The notes under the pieces: generated by a model
The model's input: only the letters and a program-made list of their open reading frames with translations
The model's database searches: none
What the model was told of the DNA's origin: nothing
Origin: Roseomonas sp.
Lineage (GTDB): Bacteria; Pseudomonadota; Alphaproteobacteria; Acetobacterales; Acetobacteraceae
Length of the DNA stretch: 64,000 bases
Assembly (NCBI GenBank): GCA_020249265.1
Contig: JADCGA010000001.1
Span: forward strand, 533,290-597,289
Reading direction: 5' to 3'
Part shown: piece after piece, positions 9,388-18,200 of the stretch
How the letters are laid out: every line of letters begins with the position of its first letter
Position numbering within the stretch: position 1 is the stretch's first letter
Translations under genes and position numbers: made by a program

Positions 9388-9825
9388 ATGCTCATCCACG
9401 CAAGCGCTGCGGCGCTCGGTTCAGAAGCGGTTTTGCTGCGCGGCCCGGCAGGGGCGGGCAAATCCGATCTTGTGCTGCGGCTGATGATGCGGGGCTGGCA
9501 ATTGGTGGCGGATGATCAGGTGATGATTGAAGGCATGCAGCTTTCCGCGCCGCCCGCGCTCAGCGGCATGTTGGAAGTTCGCGGCCTTGGCATTTTTGAA
9601 GCGCTGCCCGTGGCCCCCTGCGCACGGCTTTGCCTGGCGGTGGATTTGGTGCCGCGTACCGATGTGCCGCGCCTGCCGGAACCCGAATTCTGGCAAGGCC
9701 CTGCTGGCGCTGTGCCGCGCGTGGCGCTTCATGCTTTTGAAGATTCCGTCTGCGAAAAAATCACCTATGCCCTGGCCGCCGCTTCCGGCAGGCTACGCCA
9801 AAGATCAGGAGCCTTCGCGGCATGA
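9388..9825 (+). CDS. hprK: HPr kinase/phosphorylase, short alphaproteobacterial form
   Basis: 145 residues, corresponding only to the C-terminal kinase domain of the about 310-residue Firmicutes protein. Walker A GPAGAGKSD at 19-27, then the HPrK signature EVRGLGIFE. The enzyme phosphorylates the regulatory serine of HPr and removes it again. It is the first of five genes with overlapping stop/start codons (hprK-rapZ-EIIA-HPr-EI), which ties it to the HPr encoded at 11176. Loss of the N-terminal domain is normal for alphaproteobacteria. Confidence 0.93.
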   Translation: MLIHASAAALGSEAVLLRGPAGAGKSDLVLRLMMRGWQLVADDQVMIEGMQLSAPPALSGMLEVRGLGIFEALPVAPCARLCLAVDLVPRTDVPRLPEPEFWQGPAGAVPRVALHAFEDSVCEKITYALAAASGRLRQRSGAFAA

Positions 9826-10757
9826 CCACCCCAGCGCGCGAAATCATTCTGGTCACCGGGCTTTCTGGCGCGGGCAAGGCTTCCATCCTGCGCATTCTGG
9901 AAGATTTGGGCTTTGAGACGGTGGATAACCCGCCCATTTCCATCCTTGAATCGCTGGTGGGTGATGGGGTTTTGCCCCTTGCGGCCGGCATTGATGCGCG
10001 CACGCGGGATTTCGATGCGGCGGCGGTGCTGCGCGTGCTGGATCGGCTGCGACTGCGCCCGGATATCGATGTCTCATTGATCTTCGCCACCGCCGATGAT
10101 GAGGCGTTGCTCCGCCGCTATACCGAATCGCGCCGACGCCATCCTCTCGCGCCGGGCGGGCCGATGGGCTCACGCGTGCTGGATGGCATCGCGCGGGAAA
10201 AGGCGCTGCTTGAAGCGCTGCGCGATACGGCGGACCTGACGATTGATACATCCGACCTGCCGCTGGCCGATTTGCGCCGCATGATTGAAGGCCGCTTCGC
10301 CCCCGATGCCGCGGCGGGCTTGGCGGTTTCCGTGCTGTCCTTCGCCTATCCCAAGGGCCTCCCGCGCGAGGCTGATCTGGTTTTCGACGTAAGATTCTTG
10401 CGCAACCCGCATTACGACCCGGTGCTGCGCCCCATGACCGGCCAGGCAGCGCCCGTGGCCGCCTTCATTGAAGCCGATCCCGATTTTTCGGCCTTTTGGC
10501 AGAGGTTACGGGATTTTCTTGAGCTTTTGCTGCCGCGTTACGCCGCTGAGGGGAAGAAATATTTCACCATCGCGGTGGGCTGCACCGGGGGCAAGCATCG
10601 TTCGGTCCTTGTCGCGGAACGCGTGGCGGGGCATCTTCGCGCAGCCGGGTGGCGGGTTGATCTTGCCCATCGGGAATTGAAAATTGCTGGCGGGCAGGTT
10701 AGCCCCGCTGGCTCTATTGCCGCTTCGGGCCAGGAGGCCCTTTCGCAAGCACCATGA
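9822..10757 (+). CDS. rapZ: RapZ-family nucleotide-binding protein (RNase adapter)
   Basis: 311 residues, full length for RapZ/YvcJ. N-terminal P-loop GLSGAGKA at 13-20, followed by LEDLGFETVDNPP; C-terminal signature GCTGGKHRSV. In enterobacteria RapZ controls GlmZ decay and so amino-sugar synthesis; in alphaproteobacteria the role is less clear but the linkage to hprK and the PTS is standard. It starts in an ATGA overlap with hprK and ends in an ATGA overlap with the EIIA gene. Oddity: the residue right after the P-loop lysine is alanine instead of the usual serine/threonine that helps bind magnesium; a serine follows one position later. Confidence 0.93.
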   Translation: MTTPAREIILVTGLSGAGKASILRILEDLGFETVDNPPISILESLVGDGVLPLAAGIDARTRDFDAAAVLRVLDRLRLRPDIDVSLIFATADDEALLRRYTESRRRHPLAPGGPMGSRVLDGIAREKALLEALRDTADLTIDTSDLPLADLRRMIEGRFAPDAAAGLAVSVLSFAYPKGLPREADLVFDVRFLRNPHYDPVLRPMTGQAAPVAAFIEADPDFSAFWQRLRDFLELLLPRYAAEGKKYFTIAVGCTGGKHRSVLVAERVAGHLRAAGWRVDLAHRELKIAGGQVSPAGSIAASGQEALSQAP

Positions 10758-11179
10758 TTGGTCTCGTTCTGGTTTCGCATGGCAGGCTGGCCGAAGAATT
10801 GCGGCTGGCGATGGAACATATTGTCGGGCCGCAGCAAGCGGTGGCGACAGTCTGCATCGGGCCCGATGATGATATGGAGCTGCGTCGGCAGGATATCCGC
10901 AATTCCATCGCCAGCGTGGATCAGGGTGATGGTGTGGTGGTGCTGACGGATATGTATGGCGGCACGCCTTCAAACCTGGCCATGCAGATGGTGGAAAAAG
11001 GCAAGGCGGTGGAAGTGCTGGCGGGGGTGAACCTGCCCTTGCTGGTAAAGCTTGCGAAGATTCGCGGCAGCGAACCGCTGCATGAAGCGCTGGATCACGC
11101 CAAGGCTGCGGGCCGCAAATATATTGCTCTCGCGCGGGATGTCGCGGGCGCCAAGCAAAATGGCAACCCAAAGGAATGA
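10754..11179 (+). CDS. PTS EIIA component, mannose/fructose (EIIA-Man) family
   Basis: 141 residues, one EIIA-Man domain. The phospho-acceptor histidine is H9 in LVSHG; the TDMYGGTPSN loop is typical of the family. It can accept phosphate from HPr, but no EIIB or EIIC is encoded here, so it most likely signals instead of transporting sugar. It overlaps rapZ and ptsH by ATGA at both ends. Confidence 0.92.
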   Translation: MIGLVLVSHGRLAEELRLAMEHIVGPQQAVATVCIGPDDDMELRRQDIRNSIASVDQGDGVVVLTDMYGGTPSNLAMQMVEKGKAVEVLAGVNLPLLVKLAKIRGSEPLHEALDHAKAAGRKYIALARDVAGAKQNGNPKE

Positions 11180-11481
11180 ACGAAGCAGCCCCGGCCCCTT
11201 TTTCTGGCGGCATGGTACTGCGCCGCAGCGTTGTCATCCCGAATAGTCGCGGCTTGCATGCCCGCGCGGCGGCGAAGCTGGTTGCCTTGGCGGAACGCTA
11301 TTCGGCTTGCGTGAATGTATTGCGTGATGGGCAAAGCGTGCCCGCCGTTTCCATCATGGGGCTGATGATGCTGGGCGCCGGGCGCGGCGCCGAAATTGTG
11401 ATCGAAGCCGAAGGCTGGGACGCCAAGGAAGCTTTAGACGCGGTGGCTGCTTTGGTGGAGGCAGGCTTCCATGAAGAGTGA
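11176..11481 (+). CDS. ptsH: HPr phosphocarrier protein
   Basis: 101 residues, slightly longer than the usual 85-90 because of an N-terminal tail of about 12 residues. The catalytic histidine lies in SRGLHARAAAK (H28, equivalent to His15), and the regulatory serine in AVSIMGLMM (S59, equivalent to Ser46), the target of HprK encoded three genes upstream. It overlaps the EIIA gene by 4 bases and ptsI by 11 bases. Confidence 0.94.
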   Translation: MNEAAPAPFSGGMVLRRSVVIPNSRGLHARAAAKLVALAERYSACVNVLRDGQSVPAVSIMGLMMLGAGRGAEIVIEAEGWDAKEALDAVAALVEAGFHEE

Positions 11482-13306
11482 AACGCCCGCCCGCCCGCGC
11501 AGCACCAAAACGCCCAAGCGCCGGGAAACCCTGCTGCGCGGCATTCCGGTTTCGCCCGGCATTGCGATTGGCCCTGCCTTCGACACAAGCGAAGCCCCGG
11601 CCGAGGCACCGCGCCGGCGCATCACGACGGAGGCGATTGAAGCCGAGCGCGTGCGCCTGGCCGATGCGGTGGCTTTTTCGCGCAAGCAAGTCACCAAGCT
11701 GAAAACCCGCATCGCCATCCTGCCCGAAGAAGCGCAGGAAGAAATCGCGCCCTTGCTTGATGCGCATTTGCTCATGCTCGGCAATTCGCGGCTGATCCGC
11801 GGGGCGCGCAAACGGATCGAAACTGAATTGCTCGCCGCCGAGACCGCCATCACGGATGAAGCGGAAGCGATTGCCGAAGCCATTCTGGCCGCCAAGGATG
11901 ATGACCGCGCGGGGCTTTCGCGCCGCGCAACAGAAGTGCGCGATATTGCGCGGCGCATCACGCGCAACCTGACCGCAACACCCTTTCGCAGCCTGAAGAA
12001 TCTGCCCGAAGGCTGCATCCTGATCGCCGAGGAGCTCACGCCCTCAGACGCCGCGCTTTTGGACCCGGCGCGCATTGCCGGTGTGGCGACCGATGAGGGC
12101 GGCGCGGATGGCCATACCGCCATCATGCTGCGCGCGCTTGGCATTCCTTCCGTGCTTGGCGTGCCCGGGCTGACGGAATCGGTGCGGCGCGATGATGTGG
12201 TGGTGTTGGATGGTGCGGCAGGGAATATCGCCATCCATCCGGAAGCCGCGACGCTGACGGCTGCGAAGGAAAAACTGGCGGCTTATGCGCGGGAACGTGC
12301 GCGGCTTGGCCGGCTGCGCCGCCTGCCGGCCGTGACCACTGATGGCGAAGAAGTGGAACTGCAGGCCAATCTGGAAATTCCGCAGGAATTGCCGCTGATT
12401 GCGCAAGCCGGCGCGCAGGGCATTGGGCTGCTCCGCACCGAATTCCTGTTCATGAATCGCGAGGATTTGCCGGATGAGGAAGCGCAATGCGCGGCCTATC
12501 GTCAGATCCTGGAAGCCATGGGCCAGGACCCGGTGACCATCCGCGTGTTGGATTGGGGTGGGGAGAAAGATATCGCGGCGCTGGCCGAGGGAATCGCACC
12601 GACCCATGCCGGCGCCAATCCAGCGCTTGGGCTGCGCGGCATCAGGCTGTTGCTGCGTCGGCCCGAATTGCTGGAGGTGCAATTCGCCGCGATTTTGCGC
12701 GTGGCGGCGGAAGTGCCGGATGGGCAGATCAGGCTATTGTTGCCAATGGTGACCATTCCGGAAGAAATGAAGCAGGCGCGCGATATTTTTGACCGCGTGG
12801 CGCGGCGGCTCCGCCGGCGGGGTGACAAGCTGCCGGAAAAATTGCCTTTGCTTGGCGCCATGATCGAAACGCCAGGTGCGGCGCTGGCCGCGGATGCGAT
12901 TGCGCTGGAAGCGGATTTCTTTTCCATCGGCAGCAATGATCTGGCGATGTACACACTCGCCGTTGATCGCGGCGATGCGGAAGTGGCGCATCTTTATGAC
13001 CCGCTGCACCCCGCCGTGCTGCGCCTGATGCAATTCGCGACCGAAGCGGCGCTACGGCTGCGCATGCCGGTTTCGATTTGCGGTGAAATGGCCGGCAATC
13101 CGCAGCTTATTCCTTTATTGCTTGGGCTGGGGATCCGCAGTTTTTCCATGAATGCATCAGCGATTCCGCGCGTAAAGCAGGCGGTGCGTGGGTTGGATAT
13201 TGGCGATTGCGCGCGCTTCGCCCGCCGCGTGATGGAACAAAGTGATCCTGCGCGGATACGCGAATTGGTGGCGGGGTTTGCGGCAGGGGCGGGTGAGAAG
13301 GCGTGA
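11471..13306 (+). CDS. ptsI: Phosphoenolpyruvate-protein phosphotransferase (enzyme I)
   Basis: 611 residues. The protein starts directly with the EI N-domain (LLRGIPVSPGIAIGP), without the GAF domain of PtsP. The active histidine is H215 in GGADGHTAIM. The C-terminal PEP-binding barrel has SIGSNDLAMYTLAVDRG and the cysteine of SICGEMAGNP. It takes phosphate from PEP and hands it to HPr. As the last gene of the operon it completes EI-HPr-EIIA plus HPr kinase, a chain able to sense PEP and nucleotides without importing sugar. Confidence 0.94.
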   Translation: MKSETPARPRSTKTPKRRETLLRGIPVSPGIAIGPAFDTSEAPAEAPRRRITTEAIEAERVRLADAVAFSRKQVTKLKTRIAILPEEAQEEIAPLLDAHLLMLGNSRLIRGARKRIETELLAAETAITDEAEAIAEAILAAKDDDRAGLSRRATEVRDIARRITRNLTATPFRSLKNLPEGCILIAEELTPSDAALLDPARIAGVATDEGGADGHTAIMLRALGIPSVLGVPGLTESVRRDDVVVLDGAAGNIAIHPEAATLTAAKEKLAAYARERARLGRLRRLPAVTTDGEEVELQANLEIPQELPLIAQAGAQGIGLLRTEFLFMNREDLPDEEAQCAAYRQILEAMGQDPVTIRVLDWGGEKDIAALAEGIAPTHAGANPALGLRGIRLLLRRPELLEVQFAAILRVAAEVPDGQIRLLLPMVTIPEEMKQARDIFDRVARRLRRRGDKLPEKLPLLGAMIETPGAALAADAIALEADFFSIGSNDLAMYTLAVDRGDAEVAHLYDPLHPAVLRLMQFATEAALRLRMPVSICGEMAGNPQLIPLLLGLGIRSFSMNASAIPRVKQAVRGLDIGDCARFARRVMEQSDPARIRELVAGFAAGAGEKA

Positions 13307-13319
13307 GGCGCGCGCTGGC

Positions 13320-14144
13320 CTATGGGTGGTCGTCGTAAATCAGGACGGGTGCGATTGTGTGCGACGGGCGCGGCCCCCCGCGGACGGGCGGCACAGCCAC
13401 TTCCGGGCCGCGCACAATGAAGGAATTCAGCAACTGATCGAGCTCGTCGCGGATCCTGCGCCAATGGGCCAATTGGCGGCGTTCCAAGGATGTCTGCACG
13501 ACCAAGCCACGAAAGACGCGATACCATTCGCAATTGATCGGCTGAAAGGGCGTTTCGGTAGGCTGCTGATCGAAGCGCGGGCTGACATTGCAATCAAAGA
13601 ATTCCGGCCATTCCTCGCCAGTTTCAGGATTGCGGGCCAGTTCAACTGGCTTGAAAACGTCACGCGGGAACAGGCGGGTTTCCGCCGGGCCACTGCGCCC
13701 CGGGAAATAGATCAGCCCGTCGGGGGGCGGTGGGCCATTGGGGCCATCCAGGCGGGTGCTGGCCTCCTTGGTTTGCACACGGTCAAGGGTGTGACGGTTC
13801 TGAAGGGTGCCGCTGACCTGCTCAGCTGCGCTTATATTCCAAGCCACACTCACGCGCACGCGCATCGCCTCTCGCCAATAGCGTTCCGGCGGCAGGCCAA
13901 TCAGGCGAATCGGCTTCAGGTCATCAACGCGCAGGCCCAAATCGAAGGACCCATCGCCATCACGGATATGCAAATGCGCCCGCGGGATGCGAAAGACGAT
14001 GCCGCGCACCTCCGTTTCCATCGCCACCACGCGGCGTTCCTGCGCCAGCGCTGATTGCAACGGCCAAAGCATCGCAAGCAGCAGCACCAGGCATCCGATG
14101 ACCGGCATGGATTTGTCTGTGGCCCCAACGAAAACCCGCATCAT
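13320..14144 (-). CDS. Exported protein of unknown function
   Basis: 274 residues from the ATG at 14144, which overlaps the azlD stop as ATGA. A signal peptide is clear: a short basic start, then MPVIGCLVLLLAMLW and a likely cleavage after SALA at about residue 34. The mature part is soluble and has two cysteines, in FDCNVSP and INCEWYR, that could form a disulfide in the periplasm, and a proline-rich turn (GPNGPPPPDG). It ends 13 bases from the convergent ptsI stop. I do not recognise the family. Close coupling to azlCD may be positional only. Confidence 0.7.
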   Translation of the reverse strand: MMRVFVGATDKSMPVIGCLVLLLAMLWPLQSALAQERRVVAMETEVRGIVFRIPRAHLHIRDGDGSFDLGLRVDDLKPIRLIGLPPERYWREAMRVRVSVAWNISAAEQVSGTLQNRHTLDRVQTKEASTRLDGPNGPPPPDGLIYFPGRSGPAETRLFPRDVFKPVELARNPETGEEWPEFFDCNVSPRFDQQPTETPFQPINCEWYRVFRGLVVQTSLERRQLAHWRRIRDELDQLLNSFIVRGPEVAVPPVRGGPRPSHTIAPVLIYDDHP

Positions 14145-14473
14145 GCCACCCCCGCCAGAATAGCACGCAGCGCCAGCATCGCCGCCACCCCCACCAATAG
14201 CGCCGGAAGCAAATTGCGCCCGAAACCCAGGCACACCGCAACACCAACCCCAAGCCCGCCAAGCCGCGCTGCCAGTGGCACATCCGCCAAGGCCCCGGAT
14301 GGCGCGATGATGGCCAGCATGACAAAGGCCGAAAGCGTTGCCTGCGCAATCGCCGTCGCCCAGGCAATCACCGGATGATCCGCGCCGAGGCCCCCCGCCA
14401 GCCAAACGCCAGCGCTGCGCAGCAAAAGGCAGGCGATGGCGGTCAGGGCGAGCGCGATATCAGCGTTTTCCAC
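14141..14473 (-). CDS. azlD: AzlD-family branched-chain amino acid exporter small subunit
   Basis: 110 residues from the GTG at 14473, which has GGGGG seven bases upstream; a start at 14479 or an ATG at 14509 is also possible. Four hydrophobic segments and a pattern typical of AzlD (DUF2145-size, about 100 residues). AzlD pairs with AzlC to form a permease implicated in branched-chain amino acid (and azaleucine) export. The gene overlaps the azlC 3' end by 14 bases. Confidence 0.82.
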   Translation of the reverse strand: MENADIALALTAIACLLLRSAGVWLAGGLGADHPVIAWATAIAQATLSAFVMLAIIAPSGALADVPLAARLGGLGVGVAVCLGFGRNLLPALLVGVAAMLALRAILAGVA

Positions 14474-15173
14474 GCGCACGCCCCCAGAAAAACGCGATGC
14501 TGCCACCAATTATCCCCGCCGCCAGAAGCCCCACTGAGGAGGGCAGGATGATCGTCAGCCCCGCCGCCGCGCTGCCGCAAATAATCGCGCGGCGTGGCGC
14601 AGGTTTGTCCAGTTCAGCGGCCAGCAGAAGTGCGTAGTAGAGCGGATTGACGAATAACAGCGCCGCACGCGCGTGATCATCCAACATGCCCGCGACATAA
14701 AACCCCGCAAGCGCCGCAAGCCCCGCCACCACCCAGCTTGTCAGCCCGAAGCCAAGAAACCAGGCAAGCCGCGCTTGTGCCGCAATTTCAGGAAAGGCGC
14801 GCATCGCCGCCGCCCATGGTGTGACCGCGATGAAGGGAATTGCCGGGATCAGGCGTTTGCGATCGGTCGTGCCGAATAAAGGTGTGATGGCAATCGCCAT
14901 GGGCAAGAAGCGCGCATTCACCGCAATGGCGCCCATCACCGCGGGCGCAAGGCCGCCAGCAAAGCCCGTGCTGGCAGCCTGCACCAGCACAAGCTGGCCA
15001 GGCATGCCGTAAATCGCCCAGCAGGCAACCAGCGCCCAGCCAGGCGGCAACCCCGCTTCGCGCACCGCCGCCCCGAAGGCGAGGAAGGTCGCCGCCATGG
15101 CAATACCCGCAGCACCCACCGCATCGCGCGCCCCGAACAGCGCCGCGCCGCGAGATGACGTGACGCTACCCAT
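14460..15173 (-). CDS. azlC: AzlC-family transporter large subunit
   Basis: 237 residues, the usual AzlC length, with about seven to eight membrane segments. FLAFGAAVREAGL followed by a helix containing AIYGMPGQLVLV matches the conserved N-terminal AzlC region (GxxAxxAGL...FAGxxQ). Works with AzlD in amino acid export. It lies 46 bases downstream of the large DUF4011 helicase on the same strand, with no evident functional link. Confidence 0.85.
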   Translation of the reverse strand: MGSVTSSRGAALFGARDAVGAAGIAMAATFLAFGAAVREAGLPPGWALVACWAIYGMPGQLVLVQAASTGFAGGLAPAVMGAIAVNARFLPMAIAITPLFGTTDRKRLIPAIPFIAVTPWAAAMRAFPEIAAQARLAWFLGFGLTSWVVAGLAALAGFYVAGMLDDHARAALLFVNPLYYALLLAAELDKPAPRRAIICGSAAAGLTIILPSSVGLLAAGIIGGSIAFFWGRARGKR

Positions 15174-15219
15174 CCTTGCGCGGATAGAAAACAGCGTAGG
15201 GCGAAGCGGCCTTCATGCG

Positions 15220-18200
15220 CTAAAGCTTCACCACCCCCGCGCCAATCAGCCCTGCCAGCCGTGCTGCGATGGCGGCTTGCGCATTGGCATCCAGCCCCAG
15301 CAGGCGATGAATACCGGCGGCGAGTTCCGCTTCCGTCGTGGCCGGGCGCAGCGCCAAAAGCTTTTCCGCGGCAGCAGCGATTTCGCGTGGAGAAACCGCA
15401 GCGGCGCGGCGGAGATGCGCGTTGGTGTTGCGGCGATCTCGTGGAGCAATCACGCTGCCTTCGGCCAGCAGAAAGCCCTGTTCTTCCTTCACGCCGTGCA
15501 ATTGGCGCGCAAGTGCCAGGGCTTGGCGCAGCGCATCTCGTGCCGGTGTGGGCAGCGCTTCCAGCCCCCAGAGCAAGCGCACGCGTTCGCCCAGGCTTTC
15601 AGTCGTGATGGGCGATTCAACGGCGATGATTTCCGCAAGAATACCAGCCAAAGTCGCGAAAGGCACATCCGCGATGGCGGTGGTCTTCGGCACTTCCGGC
15701 GCGGCTTCTCGGTAGGGCTCGGCCAGGCCGATTTCCGGTGCGGGTGCTGCTACTTCCGGCGTGGCGGCGGGTGCAGCGCCAAGCAGGGCAGCGATACGCG
15801 CAGCCTCGGCCTCTGGCCTGCCATACCAGGAAAGCGACCAGGCGCGCGCCAGCTTCCAGCCCATGGCTTGCAGCGCACTGTCGCGGCCCCTTTCGCGATC
15901 TCGCGCGCAACGCAGCGCTGCCCAATCCCCAGCATCCGCTTCAATGCCCAGCACGTAATTGCCCGCATCGCGCGCCGCGACATCCAGGAACAAGCCCGCC
16001 ATGCCAACACGCGGCACGGCTTCCTTGCCAGCGGTTTCAATCGCCTTGCCAATCGCGGCGGCCAAAGGTGCGGCTTGGGTTTTTGCAGCAGTGGCGCGCG
16101 GCGCCTCACCAGCGGCGGCGAAGGCAAGGAAGGTTTTAAGCGTCGCCACCCCGCGCCCCGAAGCGCGCGCCAGATCAATATCATCCGCGCCGATAGAGGA
16201 AAACACGATGCAGCGCTTCTTGGCGCGCGTGATCAGCACGTTCAGCCGGCGTTCGCCGCCATCAGCGGAAAGGGGGCCAAAGCGCATCGCAAGCTTGCCA
16301 TCTGCGCCGCGCCCATAGCCGACCGAAATCATGATCGAATCGCGCTCATCACCCTGGACGTTTTCCAGGTTCTTCACGAAAAACGGTTCATCCGGATGGG
16401 CGTTGAAGAATGCTTCGGTATCTGGGTTCTCGCGTCGCGCTGCTTCAACGGCATTCAGAATGGCGTCACGCTGGCGAATGGAAAACGTCGCGACACCCAG
16501 CGTATCGCCGGGGGTTTCCCGCGCATGGGTAATGACAGCTTCGGCCACTGCGCGGGCTTCTTCCGCATTGGTGCCGGTGCCGCCCGTATCAAACCGTCCT
16601 TCAACGCGCCGTAGAGACAAACCCAGTGTTGCTGACCGTGCGCGCGGTGATGGCAGAATGAAAAGCCGGTTATCGTAGAATTCCGCGTTGGATGTGGCGA
16701 TCAGGCTTTCGTGCCGGCTGCGATAATGCCAACGCAGCATGGCTGATGGCAGACCGCGCGCGTTGCAAAGGCCCAAAATACTTTCCACATCACGCGCCGC
16801 GACAACATCGTTGATATTCTCGGCAGTTTCTTCGCCTTCCTCACCCGTCATGCGCTGAAAGAAGCGCGTGGGCGGCATTTGCTTGTCATCACCCACCACC
16901 ACCACCTGTCGGCAGCGCGCAATGGCGCCCAAGGCATCCACGGGTTCTACCTGGCTCGCTTCATCAATGACCAGCAGGTCAAAGGAAAGCCTGGGCTTCA
17001 GCCCATGCGGGGGGCTCAGGAATTGCGCAACCGAAAGCGGGCTCATCATGAAAATCGGCTTGGCCTTTTGCACCGCCTGGGATGCGCGCAGCAGCAATTC
17101 GCGCACCGGCAAATGGCCGCGCTTCTTTTCCATCTCACCACGCAATACGGCCATGCCGGGCGCACCATCGCGCACTTCCTTCACGCGCAGCGCATGGGCA
17201 TAGGCTGCTTCCGCGCGGGTCAGCGTAATGCGCGCGCGGTCGGCTTCGCGGAAATCCTCAACCAGCCGATCAGCCGCCGCGCCATCAAAAGCCGCCAATT
17301 CCGGATACTGCGCCATGGCAGCGCGGAGCAAGGCTTCATGTAGCGCAAAGGAAAACACATCCTCAGCCGCTTCGGGCGCGATGCGCCCATCCGCCAGGCG
17401 TTCCAGCAAGGGCTCCAGCCCCGTGGCAGCGGCTGCAGCGCGGCGCCAGCCCAGCCAGGCATCAAGCGCTTCCGGCGCCGCCGCCCAATCGCCAAGCCGC
17501 GCGGCGAGTGCGGCAAAGGAAGCTTCATCCGCACCAAAGGCGATACGTGCATTAAGCTGTGTTGTCTGCTGCACTTCGTGAAAGGCATCGAGTGCAGCTT
17601 GCAGCGGCGCGGGTTCTGCCGGCTTGGCGCCATCTGCGAGCGCCGTGAGCGCCGCCGCGCCATGGGTTTTGCGCCACGCAAGCAAGGCGATAAGCGGCGC
17701 GGAATCACTCGCCTCCCCCTGCCAAAGAGTACCAAAGGCTGCGCGGCCTAAAGCATCGCCTTGGCGCAAGGCCTCACGCGCCGCCTGTGCAGCGAGCGCG
17801 GCATCCAACACGGGCAAAGGGTTTTCCGCATCACGCGCAACGCGCGCCGCAAGCGTTTTGGCATCGCGACGCGCGCCGGAAAGAAAGCCGAAAACCCCAC
17901 CTGCTTCCGCAAGCGTGGCGCGCGCTTCCGCAATGCCCGCCACATCCAAAGCGCCCGGCAAAAGCTGAGGATCCGCCTTGGCATTTTGGAAAGCACCCAG
18001 CGCTTGCACCAGGGCTTCCAGCGCTGCCAGATCGCCGGCCCAGGCTTCGTGCTTCAGCGTCGCCGCATCATGCGCGGGTGCTGCGAGCAAGGCTGGGCGC
18101 AAGGCAAGCGCGCTTTCCGCCGCCTTCGGCCCGGCCTCTGCCCCAAGCGCTGCGCCGGCTGTGGCAAAGGTACGAATCCAAGCGGGCAGCCGCCCAAGCA

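Noticed and set aside
10754..11179. Sugar-transport EIIA
   Set aside because: No EIIB or EIIC in the window and the operon has HPr kinase, so a regulatory role is the better reading.
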